From assembly GCA_028290925.1 (NCBI GenBank), contig JAQGIX010000274.1:1-16867 (forward strand): a stretch of DNA of 16,867 nt, written 5' to 3'. The notes beneath the pieces are model-generated. The model ran no database searches, had not been told where the DNA came from, and saw only the letters and a list, made by a program, of their open reading frames with translations. Of this stretch, positions 1 to 8,845 are shown piece by piece; position 1 is the stretch's first letter; each line of letters starts with the position of its first letter. Source of the DNA: Phenylobacterium sp. Lineage in GTDB: Bacteria; Pseudomonadota; Alphaproteobacteria; Caulobacterales; Caulobacteraceae. The position numbers and the translations under genes were made by a program.

Positions 1-1
1 A

Positions 2-1653
<1,652 letters not shown>

Positions 1654-1654
<1 letters not shown>

Positions 1655-1675
1655 GCGCGCGGCGGCCGCGCCGCC
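1654..1675 (+). terminator. GC-rich hairpin directly after metH, possible terminator
   Basis: GGCGCG (1654-1659) can pair with CGCGCC (1667-1672), and GGCGGC with GCCGCC within the same stretch. It starts at the last base of the metH stop codon. There is no T-tract, only CTTA afterwards, so intrinsic termination is uncertain. Confidence 0.3.
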
Positions 1676-1774
1676 TTACCGCCTTGTGAAGGGGCGGGCG
1701 GGGCGGCGGTGAGGATCGGGCTCCATATCGTTGGAGGTGGGCGCCACGCCCGCGGTCACCAACGGACCACCGAC

Positions 1775-2119
1775 ATGACCCTCAGGGCTCTTGCCATCAC
1801 CCTCGGCGCCGCCGGGCTGCTCTCGGCCTGCGCCAACACCTCCGGCTACGCCCCGTCGTCCGGCTTCACCCACTCAAGCTTCAACGGCTGGTACGGCGGC
1901 GGCTACGGGCCCTATTACGGCGGCTATGGCGGCTACGGCTATGGCGGTTACGGCGGGTCCTGGGGCCCGCAGGGCATCGCCTACCGCAACACCGGCGGCC
2001 ACGGCTTCGGCCAGGCCGGCCACTTCGGCCATGGCGGCGGCGGCGGTCAGCACGTCGGCGGCCACGGTGGCGGCGGCCAGCATGGCGGCGGGCACGCCGG
2101 CGGGCCGGGCCACCCTTGA
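1775..2119 (+). CDS. Small Gly/Tyr/His-rich lipoprotein
   Basis: A 114-residue protein of unknown role. Residues 1-18 form a lipoprotein signal (MTLRALAITL, then GAAGLLSAC), with a lipobox ending at Cys19. Ala at +2 suggests outer-membrane sorting. The mature part is low complexity: Gly-Tyr repeats such as GGYGGYGYGGYGG at about residues 41-62, then a Gly/His-rich tail from about residue 78. I chose the ATG at 1775 because it places the signal peptide at the N-terminus; the frame is open further upstream (from 1709) but that extension has no signal character. The His-rich tail could bind metal, but this is only an inference from composition. A repeat-like element follows it and separates it from a convergent gene. 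Confidence 0.72.
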   Translation: MTLRALAITLGAAGLLSACANTSGYAPSSGFTHSSFNGWYGGGYGPYYGGYGGYGYGGYGGSWGPQGIAYRNTGGHGFGQAGHFGHGGGGGQHVGGHGGGGQHGGGHAGGPGHP

Positions 2120-2171
2120 GCCGCCGGACAAGCAGGTCGCTGGTTGAGGAAGAGAAAAGGGTTTGGCCACA

Positions 2172-2226
2172 CGCCCTGCGCCGGCTCGCCCCCTCCACCA
2201 TCCGCCGCTGCGCGGGGGAGGTAGGG
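2172..2226. repeat. GC-rich intergenic repeat element, copy 1 (short form)
   Basis: Contains CGCCCTGCGC, then GCTCGCCCCCTCCACCA and CGCTGCGCGGGGGAGGT. The CCCCCTCC and GGGGGAGG ends can pair into a hairpin. Related elements are at 2921-3014 and 12851-12933 in this window. It sits between two convergent genes, where such a hairpin could also stop transcription. This is a short version that lacks the middle part of the other two copies. Confidence 0.6.
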
Positions 2227-2233
2227 GGCATCC

Positions 2234-2872
2234 TTAGGTGTTCGCTTGCGCTTGAGGCTCGGCCCGCACGAACGCCAGCCGCGTCCAGGTCACGCCGGCG
2301 GCGCGGTTGACGGGTTGCAGCGAGCCGGTGGCGAGGTTGACGACCGGGGTGAGGCCGCTTTGGGCGGCCAGGGCGATCGTCTCGTCGGGGGTGACCTCGT
2401 ACATGATGCGGCCGGGCGGGGCCGGGCCGTGGCGGAGCGAGATGGCGAGCACGCCGCCGTCGGCGAGGAGCGCGGCGAGCCTGGGAAGGCCGACGCGGCG
2501 CTCGGCCGGGTCGAGGTGCATCCAGACGCCACTCAGGAGGATGAAGTCGAAGGGCTGCTCGGCTCGGGCGCGAAGCTGGTCGAGGTGGGGGAGGCGGTCA
2601 TTCAGCCAGGTGATCGGCAGGCCTGCGTAGAGCTGCATGGCGCCGGCGCGCAGGGCCTCGGTGGGTTCGACGGCGACGACCTGGTGGCCCATGCCGGCGA
2701 AGGTCGCCGAGTCGTGGCCGGGACCGGCGCCGACGTCGAGGATGCGGCTGGGCTGGGTCGGCATCAGGTGCAGGATCGGGGCGTGGACCTCGTCGAAGGG
2801 GAGGCGCAGCGCGAGCAGGGCCGGGGCGACCTCGGCGTAGCCGGAGGTTCCGCGCGGTTCGGGCGGGGTCAT
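2234..2872 (-). CDS. Class I SAM-dependent methyltransferase
   Basis: A 212-residue soluble protein with the Rossmann-type SAM-binding fold. Motif I is ILDVGAGPGHD at residues 44-54, the acidic end of strand beta-2 is VVAVEP (Glu69), and FDFILLSGVWMHL (about 108-120) is the usual motif IV/post-IV region. ALLADGGVLAISLRHG (about 134-149) resembles motif VI. The length is typical of small stand-alone methyltransferases. The substrate cannot be told from sequence. The start is supported by a GGAGC ribosome site about 8 bases upstream. Repeat elements flank it on both sides, so it is probably a single-gene transcript. Confidence 0.9.
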   Translation of the reverse strand: MTPPEPRGTSGYAEVAPALLALRLPFDEVHAPILHLMPTQPSRILDVGAGPGHDSATFAGMGHQVVAVEPTEALRAGAMQLYAGLPITWLNDRLPHLDQLRARAEQPFDFILLSGVWMHLDPAERRVGLPRLAALLADGGVLAISLRHGPAPPGRIMYEVTPDETIALAAQSGLTPVVNLATGSLQPVNRAAGVTWTRLAFVRAEPQAQANT

Positions 2873-2920
2873 GCGTCTGCTCCGTTGGCGGCAGGCTAGC
2901 TGAGTCCGGAGGTCTTGGAA

Positions 2921-3014
2921 GCGGCGCCCTGCACCCGCTTGCCCCCTCCACCACTCGCTCTTCGCTATGCTTGGCGAGCAGTCCCCCTCCCGCCGCGGCC
3001 CGGGGGAGGTAAGG
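2921..3014. repeat. GC-rich intergenic repeat element, copy 2
   Basis: Begins GCGGCGCCCTGCACCCGCTT and continues GCCCCCTCCACCACTCGCTC. CTCGC can pair with GCGAG around the internal TTCGCTATGCTT, and the element ends CCCCCTCCC...GGGGGAGGT, which forms a second hairpin. It shares the GCGCC-TGC and GCCCCCTCC-CA blocks with copies 1 and 3. It lies between two minus-strand genes. Confidence 0.65.
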
Positions 3015-3019
3015 GCGGC

Positions 3020-3364
3020 TCAGCGCGAGTTCGCCGGGAAGCAGCCACGCAAGGTGGTGTTGTATCTGTAGCCGAGCGGCGCCTTGCGTCGGTCCAGTTC
3101 GATGCGGTCGCCGAGGTTGCACAGCATGGCGCGGGAGATCCGAACCGTGGCCTGACGCTCATCGACCTCCACGCGGACCATGGGCAGTGAACCGACTTGG
3201 CTCTCGCTCAGGCCGAAGCCCACGACCATGCCGTAGACCCGTTTCGGCGGGCCGCCGCCGAGACGGTACGCAAGCAAGCCGACGCCCACGGCGATGCAGA
3301 CAAGGATCCCCAGCAGGAGGCCCAGGTTGTCGCCGGGGCTCTCGCCGGTGATGGCCGCGGTCAT
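3020..3364 (-). CDS. Small single-TM membrane protein, unknown function
   Basis: A 114-residue protein I do not recognise. One hydrophobic segment (about residues 14-34, GLLLGILVCIAVGVGLLAYR) is followed by a mixed hydrophilic domain with alternating beta-like stretches (MVRVEVDER, ATVRISR) and two Cys (about residues 82 and 108). A membrane anchor with a small C-terminal domain is likely. The ribosome site upstream of the ATG is weak. It is the most coding-like frame in this stretch, since it gives a clean TM segment and a balanced composition. The neighbours give no functional hint. Confidence 0.65.
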   Translation of the reverse strand: MTAAITGESPGDNLGLLLGILVCIAVGVGLLAYRLGGGPPKRVYGMVVGFGLSESQVGSLPMVRVEVDERQATVRISRAMLCNLGDRIELDRRKAPLGYRYNTTLRGCFPANSR

Positions 3365-3515
3365 CCGCCGGATCGCCGCGGCTTCCTGCCAGGGGCTCAG
3401 GTGATCGTCCGGCGGTGGCGGGTGCGATGTCAGGGTCGCCTCGCAAGGTGGCCGTTCTTGCGGTCAAGCTATCCTCCGGACGTGCGGGAGCGCCAGGGCG
3501 GAGTTCACAGCCGGC

Positions 3516-3998
3516 TCAGCCCAGCGGCTTGACCAGCAGCAGGGTGGTGAGGCCGCTGTCCCATTCGCGGTCGGGGTAGCGGTCGGCTTCGCGGTAGCCG
3601 CGGGCGGCGTAGAAGGCCTGGCTCGGGACGTTGAAGGTGTCGGTTTCGAGCCGCGCGGCGGGGAAACCGGATCGGGCGATCTCGGCTTCGGCCTTGTCCA
3701 TCAGCCGGCCGCCGAGGCCGGTGCGGGCATGGTCGGCGCGGACGTGCAGGGCGTTCACGAAGTCGCCGTCCCAGTCGACGAAGCCCACCGCCTGGCCGTC
3801 GCGTTCGGCGACCCAGAACCGGAGGCCACGGGCCGCCACGTAGGCGGCGGGCCGGTCCTCGTCGCGGAACGCCTGGGCGGCGGCGGGGCTGACCTGCGGC
3901 CGCCAGGTGCTCTCGAAGGTGTCGTGCAGGATGGCGCGGAGGGCCGCTGCGTCGGCGGGGCGGGCGGGGCGGATGAGCACGGTAGCGGTCGGTGGCAT
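3516..3998 (-). CDS. GNAT-family N-acetyltransferase
   Basis: A 160-residue protein of the GNAT fold, which transfers an acetyl group from acetyl-CoA to an amine. It starts with the usual IRPARPADAAAL strand-helix. Motif A is LHVRADHARTGLGGRLMD at about residues 84-101, with the R-x-G-x-G acetyl-CoA pyrophosphate loop (RTGLGG). Motif B is NVPSQAFYAARGYRE at about residues 123-137, with the conserved Asn and Tyr. The length is standard for a single-domain GNAT. The acceptor cannot be predicted. It appears to be transcribed alone, on the minus strand. Confidence 0.93.
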   Translation of the reverse strand: MPPTATVLIRPARPADAAALRAILHDTFESTWRPQVSPAAAQAFRDEDRPAAYVAARGLRFWVAERDGQAVGFVDWDGDFVNALHVRADHARTGLGGRLMDKAEAEIARSGFPAARLETDTFNVPSQAFYAARGYREADRYPDREWDSGLTTLLLVKPLG

Positions 3999-4077
3999 GG
4001 CGCCATGCTAGCCGGATCGCCGGCCAGGCGTCAGGCGCCGAGGCCCCGGACGGGACCTCGGCGGTCGGAGACGCGGG

Positions 4078-4437
4078 TCAGCGCGGGCTGACCGGGTTGC
4101 CTTGGCGATCGTAATAGACCGGCCGCTGGTCGGCCGGACGGTTGTAGTTGGTGGCGTAGCGCGAGTGGCCACGGCGATAGTAGGCGTGGCGGGGGGCGCT
4201 GCTGGTGCAGCCGCTCTTGGCGATCTGGTGGCCGAGCACCGCGCCGCCGAGGCCGCCGATGATCGCCCCGCCGCCGCCGCGCGAGATGGAATTGCCGACC
4301 AGGGCGCCGCCGACGCCGCCGATCACCGTCCCGGTGTTGGCGCGGCCGCGACACGAAGCGCTGGCCGCCGTCGGGCCCGCGATCAGCGGCAGGGCGACGA
4401 GCGCCGCAAGGGCTGCCGCGCTGAAGGTCTTAGACAT
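4078..4437 (-). CDS. Exported glycine-zipper protein
   Basis: A 119-residue protein with a Sec signal peptide (about residues 1-27, MSKTFSAAALAALVALPLIA, cleavage near ASA|SC). A glycine-zipper pair follows (TVIGGVGGALVGNSIS at 37-52 and GGAIIGGLGGAVLGHQIA at 56-73), of the kind found in small 17-kDa-antigen-like envelope proteins. The C-terminus is basic and Tyr-rich, ending with RPVYYDRQGNPVSPR. Glycine zippers pack in or on membranes, so an outer-membrane or periplasmic location is likely; its exact job is unknown. The ATG at 4437 was chosen because it begins the signal peptide; the frame is open upstream but Pro/Arg-rich there. Confidence 0.85.
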   Translation of the reverse strand: MSKTFSAAALAALVALPLIAGPTAASASCRGRANTGTVIGGVGGALVGNSISRGGGGAIIGGLGGAVLGHQIAKSGCTSSAPRHAYYRRGHSRYATNYNRPADQRPVYYDRQGNPVSPR

Positions 4438-4552
4438 GATTGTTGGTCCGATCTGTGATGTCCCCAGCTCTACAACGCGCGGGAACGCGGTCCGGGTGCA
4501 CGAAAGGGCTGACCTGGACCCGTTGTAAGGAACCGGCGAGGTTGCGGGTTCC

Positions 4553-5107
4553 CTAGTTCCCGGCGGCGGCGGTGTGCTTGCCGGCGTGGGACATGGGGCC
4601 GCCGAAGCGGGCGCGGTTGGCCGGGGTGTCCGGGACCGGGCCGTTGGTGATCGTCTCGGTGGTGTAGCTGGCGGCCTGGCCGTAGCTGGTCGCGGCGGGG
4701 GCGACATAGGCGGCCGGCGGGGGCGGCGGGGCGACCACGGCGTAGGCCGGGCCTGTGCGGGTCATGGCGTCGGCGACGGCCAGGCGCACCTGGTCCATGG
4801 CGCCGGCCACCGCGACATCCTCGCAGGAGTGGCCGAGGTTGGCGGGGCCCGGGCGCGGTTCGCCGAGCTGGTCGCAGATGTCGCGGGCGGCCGTCTGCAC
4901 CCGCTGGCGCAGCGCGCGCTGGTCGTTGGCCAGGCGCAGGTCGAGGTCGTCGTAGGCGACCACCCGCGAGAGGCTGGCCGGCGGCTCGCCGCGGCCGTTC
5001 CACTGGCCGGTGACGGTGAGCTGCTCGACGGTCTGGGCGAAGGCCGGGGCGGCGCCGGCGGCGGCGAAGGCGGCGACGGCGAGGCTGGCGAAGATCCGGT
5101 TCCGCAT
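4553..5107 (-). CDS. UrcA family protein (first of two in the window)
   Basis: A 184-residue exported protein. The signal peptide is residues 1-24 (cleavage AFA|Q). The UrcA signature is SRVVAYDDLDLRLANDQRAL at about 47-66, followed by QRVQTAARDICDQL with Cys78 and a second Cys at 95 that probably form a disulfide. The tail is Pro/Ala-rich (VVAPPPPPAAYV) and low complexity, longer than in most members. UrcA proteins are common in alphaproteobacteria and have no established function. AGGAG lies about 8 bases before the ATG at 5107; an upstream extension of the frame was rejected because it would bury the signal peptide. It diverges from the phosphatase gene. Confidence 0.85.
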   Translation of the reverse strand: MRNRIFASLAVAAFAAAGAAPAFAQTVEQLTVTGQWNGRGEPPASLSRVVAYDDLDLRLANDQRALRQRVQTAARDICDQLGEPRPGPANLGHSCEDVAVAGAMDQVRLAVADAMTRTGPAYAVVAPPPPPAAYVAPAATSYGQAASYTTETITNGPVPDTPANRARFGGPMSHAGKHTAAAGN

Positions 5108-5159
5108 GATCGCGGCTCCTGGGCGGCGACGCCAAGGGTGCGGCGTCCGAAGGCAGAGC

Positions 5160-5185
5160 AACAAGCGTGGCGGCGCGAGGGTTCC
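5160..5185 (-). promoter_or_regulatory. Candidate EcfG-type (general stress sigma) promoter for the UrcA gene
   Basis: On the minus strand, GGAAC (bases 5181-5185) is followed after 17 bases by TGTT (5160-5163). The alphaproteobacterial EcfG consensus is GGAAC, 16-17 bases, CGTT, so there is one mismatch in the -10. The predicted start would leave a short leader before the ATG at 5107. A chance match is possible in such GC-rich DNA. Confidence 0.28.
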
Positions 5186-5245
5186 GGCGGCGAGGGCGAT
5201 CGCGGGGGCGGCGCGACGTCGCCGGATCGGCTAAAGGACGGGCCG

Positions 5246-5926
5246 ATGGCGCGCTCCGACGACCCGAAACCCTTCGACCTCACCAGCTTCCGCGGGCGGC
5301 TGAGGACCTATTGGGACTTCCTGTGGCAAGACCATGCGGTGCTGCGGCTGGGGTTCCGCAACGCCCACTGGGTGTCCGAGGAGCTGGTCAGGACCAACCA
5401 GCCGTGGCCGCACCAGCTGGCGGCCTGGAAGGCGCGCGGGATCAAGACCGTGGTCAGCCTGCGCGGCGGGACGGACGGCAGCCACTACGCCATCGAGCAG
5501 GCGGCCTGCGCCAGGCTCGGCCTGCGCTTCATCACCTTCCGCCTGGGCTCGCGCGAGGCGCCCAGCACGGCCCAGGTGCTGGCGGCGCAGCGGCTGTTCA
5601 GCGAGATCGAATACCCGGCGCTGATCCACTGCAAGTCCGGCTCCGACCGGACCGGCCTGATGGGCGTGCTCTACCTGCACCTGAGGAAGGGCCTGCCGAT
5701 GCGCCAGGCGCTGGGGCAGCTGGGCCTTCGCTACGGCCATTTGGCGCAGGGCGAGACGGGGGTTTTGGACTATATCTTCCGGCGCTATCAGGCCGAGGGC
5801 GAGCGCGAGGGCGCGTCGTTCCTGGACTGGGTGCAGGGGCCGGCGTACGACCCTGCCGCGCTGAAGCAGGCGTACCGCGCCGGCGGCGGCGCGCGGCTCC
5901 TGGAACGGCTCTTGAGCCGCGAATAG
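5246..5926 (+). CDS. Cysteine-dependent protein tyrosine / dual-specificity phosphatase
   Basis: A 226-residue protein with the CX5R active site IHCKSGSDRTG: Cys129 as nucleophile and Arg135 as phosphate-binding residue. Upstream is a GIKTVVSLRGG strand-loop (65-75) and the region FRLGSREAPS (98-107), where the general acid usually sits; no obvious Asp is there, so the acid may be elsewhere. The rest is helical. This is the Cys-phosphatase superfamily in its bacterial dual-specificity form; whether the substrate is a protein, lipid or nucleotide is unknown. AAAGGACG precedes the ATG at 5246. Only 14 bases separate it from the downstream oxygenase gene, so the two are likely co-transcribed. 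Confidence 0.88.
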   Translation: MARSDDPKPFDLTSFRGRLRTYWDFLWQDHAVLRLGFRNAHWVSEELVRTNQPWPHQLAAWKARGIKTVVSLRGGTDGSHYAIEQAACARLGLRFITFRLGSREAPSTAQVLAAQRLFSEIEYPALIHCKSGSDRTGLMGVLYLHLRKGLPMRQALGQLGLRYGHLAQGETGVLDYIFRRYQAEGEREGASFLDWVQGPAYDPAALKQAYRAGGGARLLERLLSRE

Positions 5927-5940
5927 AAGGGATCATCGCC

Positions 5941-6549
5941 ATGTCCGTCCTGAACTGGGCCAGCCTGGAGGCGGCGGCGCTGCAGACCGATCCGTTCGAT
6001 CACCTACGGGTGGCCGACGCCCTGCAGCCGGCCGCCGCGGCCGCCCTGCCGGCCGAGTTCCCGGCGGTGTCCGGCCTCGGCTCGTTCTCGCCGAAGGACG
6101 CCCCGCCCGGCCCGGTGCTCAGCCAGGCTATCGAGGAGCTGCAATCCGACCGCTTCCGCGCGCTGATGGCGCAGCGCTTCGGCATCGACCTGGAAGGCCG
6201 CGCCACCACCGTCACCCTGCGCGGCGAGTGCGGCGAGCGCGACGGCTACATCCACACCGATTCCAAGTCGAAGATCCTCTCGCTGCTGCTCTACCTGAAC
6301 GAGGACTGGACCAGCCCGGAGGGCCGCCTGCGGCTGCTGCGCAACGGCCGCGACCTGGAGGCCGCGGCGGTGGAGATCCCGCCGACCATGGGCTCGCTCG
6401 TGGTGTTCCGCCGCTCGGAGCGCTCCTGGCACGGCCACACGGCCTTCACGGGGCGGCGGCGGTCACTGCAGTTCAACTATGTGCGCTCGGACCGGACCAG
6501 CCTGATGAGCGACATCCGGCACCGGGTTTCAGCCCTGATGAAGGGCTGA
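5941..6549 (+). CDS. 2-oxoglutarate/Fe(II)-dependent oxygenase
   Basis: A 202-residue protein with the double-stranded beta-helix metal triad: HxD in YIHTDSKSK (His105, Asp107), a distal His in SWHGHTAF (His164 or His166), and a downstream Arg cluster (GRRRSLQFNY, 171-180) expected to bind 2-oxoglutarate. SLLLYLNEDW (114-123) and PTMGSLVVFRRSERSWHG match the prolyl-4-hydroxylase-like branch. It would hydroxylate a protein or small molecule; the substrate is unknown. It follows the phosphatase gene by 14 bases. Its last 21 bases overlap the end of the convergent regulator gene, so the two transcripts must be complementary at their 3' ends. Confidence 0.88.
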   Translation: MSVLNWASLEAAALQTDPFDHLRVADALQPAAAAALPAEFPAVSGLGSFSPKDAPPGPVLSQAIEELQSDRFRALMAQRFGIDLEGRATTVTLRGECGERDGYIHTDSKSKILSLLLYLNEDWTSPEGRLRLLRNGRDLEAAAVEIPPTMGSLVVFRRSERSWHGHTAFTGRRRSLQFNYVRSDRTSLMSDIRHRVSALMKG

Positions 6550-7527
6550 CGCCGGTTCGGAGGAGGCGCCGGGCCGGTCCCAGACCGCGAGCACGCCGAG
6601 CTGGGCGAGGGCCGCGAACATGCGGTGCAGGTTGGCGAAGTTCTCGGCGTTGAAGGCGATCATCGCCGGGCGGGCCAGGGCCTCGGCCGGGGCCACCAGG
6701 CCGCCCGTCACCCGCACGCACAGGCCGCGCGCCAGGAGCTCGGCGGTGTGGCGGCGCACGGTCTCGACGGGCAGGCCGAGGCGGTGCGCGGCGGCGGTGA
6801 TGCTCACCGGGCGGCGATGCTTGTCGGCGACGAAATCCTCGGGCGAGACGCCTTCGCCGCCGCGCATGTCGAAGGGTAGGTGCTCGGTGTTGCCGCGCAC
6901 GACCTCGGTCAGGACGATGCCCGCCAGCAGATCGCCCAGCGCGCGCATCATGGTCTCGATGACCCGCAGCGCATAGTCGGTGGACACCCGCGCAACCGTG
7001 CGCAGCGGGACCAGGTCGGCCCCCAGCTCGACGCTGGGCGGCGGCAGGTCCTTCAGGAGGCCGAGGTCGCGCAGCTGGTAGTAGAAGGCGCGCAGCCGCT
7101 CGTAGCCGCGGAAGGAGTCCTCGAAGTACTGCGGCGAGTTCACCACGGCGGTGGGCACGATCACCCCGCCCTCCACCGCCCGGCAGAGGCCCTGGTCGAC
7201 GAGGCCCTTCACCCGGCGCCGCACCGTCTCGAACGGCAGGCCGAGCGAGGTGGCCAGCGCGTTGACGCTCACCGGGCGGCGCATGGCATCCGGCGGCGGA
7301 TGGTCCGGCGCGGCATAGGCCACCTGCAGGTCGGCCTGGCGGGTGATGGTGGTGACGTTGGCCTGGCTGATCGTCGAGAACAGCAGCAGGTCGAGGAGGT
7401 GGCGCTCGCCGCGGAAGATGGCGATCACGTCCAGCAGGTAGGCCATCGCCAGCCGGTTGGTCAGCCGGGCGTCGGCCAGCGGCGAGCCTTGTCTCGCGAC
7501 TTCGGCGTGGCCCTGGGGCATCGACAT
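6529..7527 (-). CDS. Transcriptional regulator made of two copies of a winged-helix module
   Basis: A 332-residue protein containing the same module twice. Copy 1 has RRPVSVNALATSLGLPFETV (83-102), then RRRVKGLVDQGLC and a wing-like GGVIVPTAV. Copy 2 has RRPVSITAAAHRLGLPVETV (238-257), then RRHTAELLARGLC and GGLVAPAEAL. Each is preceded by a long helical region with LLDLLL/LGDLLA character and followed by an aromatic-rich helix ending LGLL or LGVL. A single chain with two DNA-binding heads could act as a pseudo-dimer. The start is the ATG at 7527 (another at 7521); the ribosome site is weak. The MBL hydrolase gene upstream on the same strand ends 119 bases before it, so joint transcription is possible. 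Confidence 0.82.
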   Translation of the reverse strand: MSMPQGHAEVARQGSPLADARLTNRLAMAYLLDVIAIFRGERHLLDLLLFSTISQANVTTITRQADLQVAYAAPDHPPPDAMRRPVSVNALATSLGLPFETVRRRVKGLVDQGLCRAVEGGVIVPTAVVNSPQYFEDSFRGYERLRAFYYQLRDLGLLKDLPPPSVELGADLVPLRTVARVSTDYALRVIETMMRALGDLLAGIVLTEVVRGNTEHLPFDMRGGEGVSPEDFVADKHRRPVSITAAAHRLGLPVETVRRHTAELLARGLCVRVTGGLVAPAEALARPAMIAFNAENFANLHRMFAALAQLGVLAVWDRPGASSEPASALHQG

Positions 7528-7646
7528 GCGGAACAACTCGTAACTGATTCGAAGAACATTGGTCGTCGGGCAGCTCAGCCGTGTCAACCAGCGCGCTGAC
7601 CACCGTGGGGAACCGCGACGTTCGGGCGCAGGCCGCCTGAGGGCGC

Positions 7647-8513
7647 TTACGGCGCCGTCAGCGCGAGGCGCCAAGCCTCGCCCTCACGGACCACGTGGCC
7701 GGCCGTGGGGCTGGCGAAATGGGTGCCGATCACCAGCACCGGCGAGCCCTCCAGCGCCTGGAACACCCGCCGGCGGGTGGCGGTGGAGGCGGCCTGGTCG
7801 AAGTCGGCGGAGGAGGCCCATTCCGGATGGGCGAGCTGGCAGGGGTGGTGGGCGAAGTCGCCGGTGATCAGCGCCTCGGCGCCCGCGGAGCGGATGCGGA
7901 TCGAGACGTGGCCGGGGGTATGGCCGAGGGTGGGCTCCAGGCTGACCTCCGGGCAGACCTGATGGTCGGTCTCCACCAGGTCGACGAGCCCGGCGTCGAA
8001 CACCGGCTTGACGCTGTCGTGGAAGGGCGAGCGCTCGGGATGCTCGGTCCGGGCTTCCTCGGCCTGCCAATACTCGAACTCGGTCCGGCCGATCAGGTAG
8101 CGGGCCCTGGGGAAGGTCGGGACCCAATGACCCTGCACGAGCCGGGTGTTCCAGCCCACGTGGTCGACGTGCAGGTGGGTGCAGAGCACGGTGTCGATGG
8201 TCTCGGGCGCGAAGCCCGCGGCCGCCAGGTCCTCGAGGAAATCGGTCTGCAGGTTCGACCAGGCGGGGATGTCGCGCTGCTTGTCGTTGCCGATGCAGGT
8301 GTCGACGACGATCCGCCGGCTGGGCGTCTCGACAACCAGGGCGTGGATGCTCAGGCGCAGCCGTCCGGTCTCGTCGGCGAAGTGGGGGGCCAGCCAGCCG
8401 ATCTCGCGGATCACCTCGGGCGTCGCCTGGGGCAGGATGAAGCGCGAGCCGCCGGTCGCCTCCAGCTCGAGGATGCGGGTGACCGTGACCTCGCCGATGC
8501 GCCACTTCAGCAT
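7647..8513 (-). CDS. MBL-fold metallohydrolase (lactonase-like)
   Basis: A 288-residue cytosolic protein with a complete metallo-beta-lactamase metal site: CTHLHVDHVGW at 111-121 (HxHxDH), GHTPGH at 197-202, TGDF with Asp219, and GTHF with His265. This supports a two-metal hydrolase. The arrangement, with VVDTCIGNDK before the HxHxDH and GHTPGHVS after it, resembles the lactonase-like branch, but substrate prediction within this superfamily is unreliable. AAGGAG lies at good distance before the ATG at 8513. It is divergent from the small gene at 8633, with about 120 bases between them. Confidence 0.92.
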   Translation of the reverse strand: MLKWRIGEVTVTRILELEATGGSRFILPQATPEVIREIGWLAPHFADETGRLRLSIHALVVETPSRRIVVDTCIGNDKQRDIPAWSNLQTDFLEDLAAAGFAPETIDTVLCTHLHVDHVGWNTRLVQGHWVPTFPRARYLIGRTEFEYWQAEEARTEHPERSPFHDSVKPVFDAGLVDLVETDHQVCPEVSLEPTLGHTPGHVSIRIRSAGAEALITGDFAHHPCQLAHPEWASSADFDQAASTATRRRVFQALEGSPVLVIGTHFASPTAGHVVREGEAWRLALTAP

Positions 8514-8632
8514 GGTGGAGCTCCTTCCCGAGCGTGTTAACCACAGTCTAGAGCCGCCTGCGGCATCCCGCCATCTGCACCGTTGTCTGCGGCTCTGGCT
8601 TTGTAGCCGCGAGGGGTGGTCGAGCTGGTGGA

Positions 8633-8845
8633 ATGGGGGGCGTCGTGCCCGAAGCGACCTATGTGACGTTCGTATCGAAGGCCCAGCGGGCCAAGCTGCG
8701 CGCGATGTTGCAGACCGAGGACATGGGCGAGCTGAGCTGGCGGGAGAAGAAGAGCCTGTTCGGCTCGGAGTTCTATTTCTCCGGCCCCCCGACGCTGGCC
8801 CGCCAGGCCCACGCCTACGTCAACAAATGGCTGTCCGGCCGCTAG
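8633..8845 (+). CDS. Small hypothetical protein
   Basis: A 70-residue protein (or 66, if it starts at the GTG at 8645, which has GGGGGG just upstream). It is mixed in composition with many Lys/Arg (FVSKAQRAKLRAMLQTEDMG, then LSWREKKSLFGSEFYFSGPP) and ends in HAYVNKWLSGR. No signal peptide or TM segment is present. I do not recognise it. The codon use and balanced composition favour a real gene. It overlaps the next gene by 19 bases if that gene starts at 8827. Confidence 0.6.
   Translation: MGGVVPEATYVTFVSKAQRAKLRAMLQTEDMGELSWREKKSLFGSEFYFSGPPTLARQAHAYVNKWLSGR

Noticed and set aside
4438..4707. N-terminal extension of the glycine-zipper protein
   Set aside because: Pro/Arg/Thr-rich and would place the clear signal peptide internally; the ATG at 4437 is preferred.
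6473..7603. Second minus-strand frame over the duplicated regulator
   Set aside because: Arg/Pro/Gly-rich, no recognisable motifs; the frame used for the regulator gives two clean winged-helix copies.
7647..8513. Assignment of the MBL protein as a quorum-quenching AHL lactonase
   Set aside because: The metal motif is compatible, but the superfamily is too broad; no diagnostic residue distinguishes AHL lactonase here.
8146..8826. Upstream extension of the Cys-rich gene at 8827
   Set aside because: This part lies antisense to the MBL hydrolase and over the 70-aa gene, and has no domain character.
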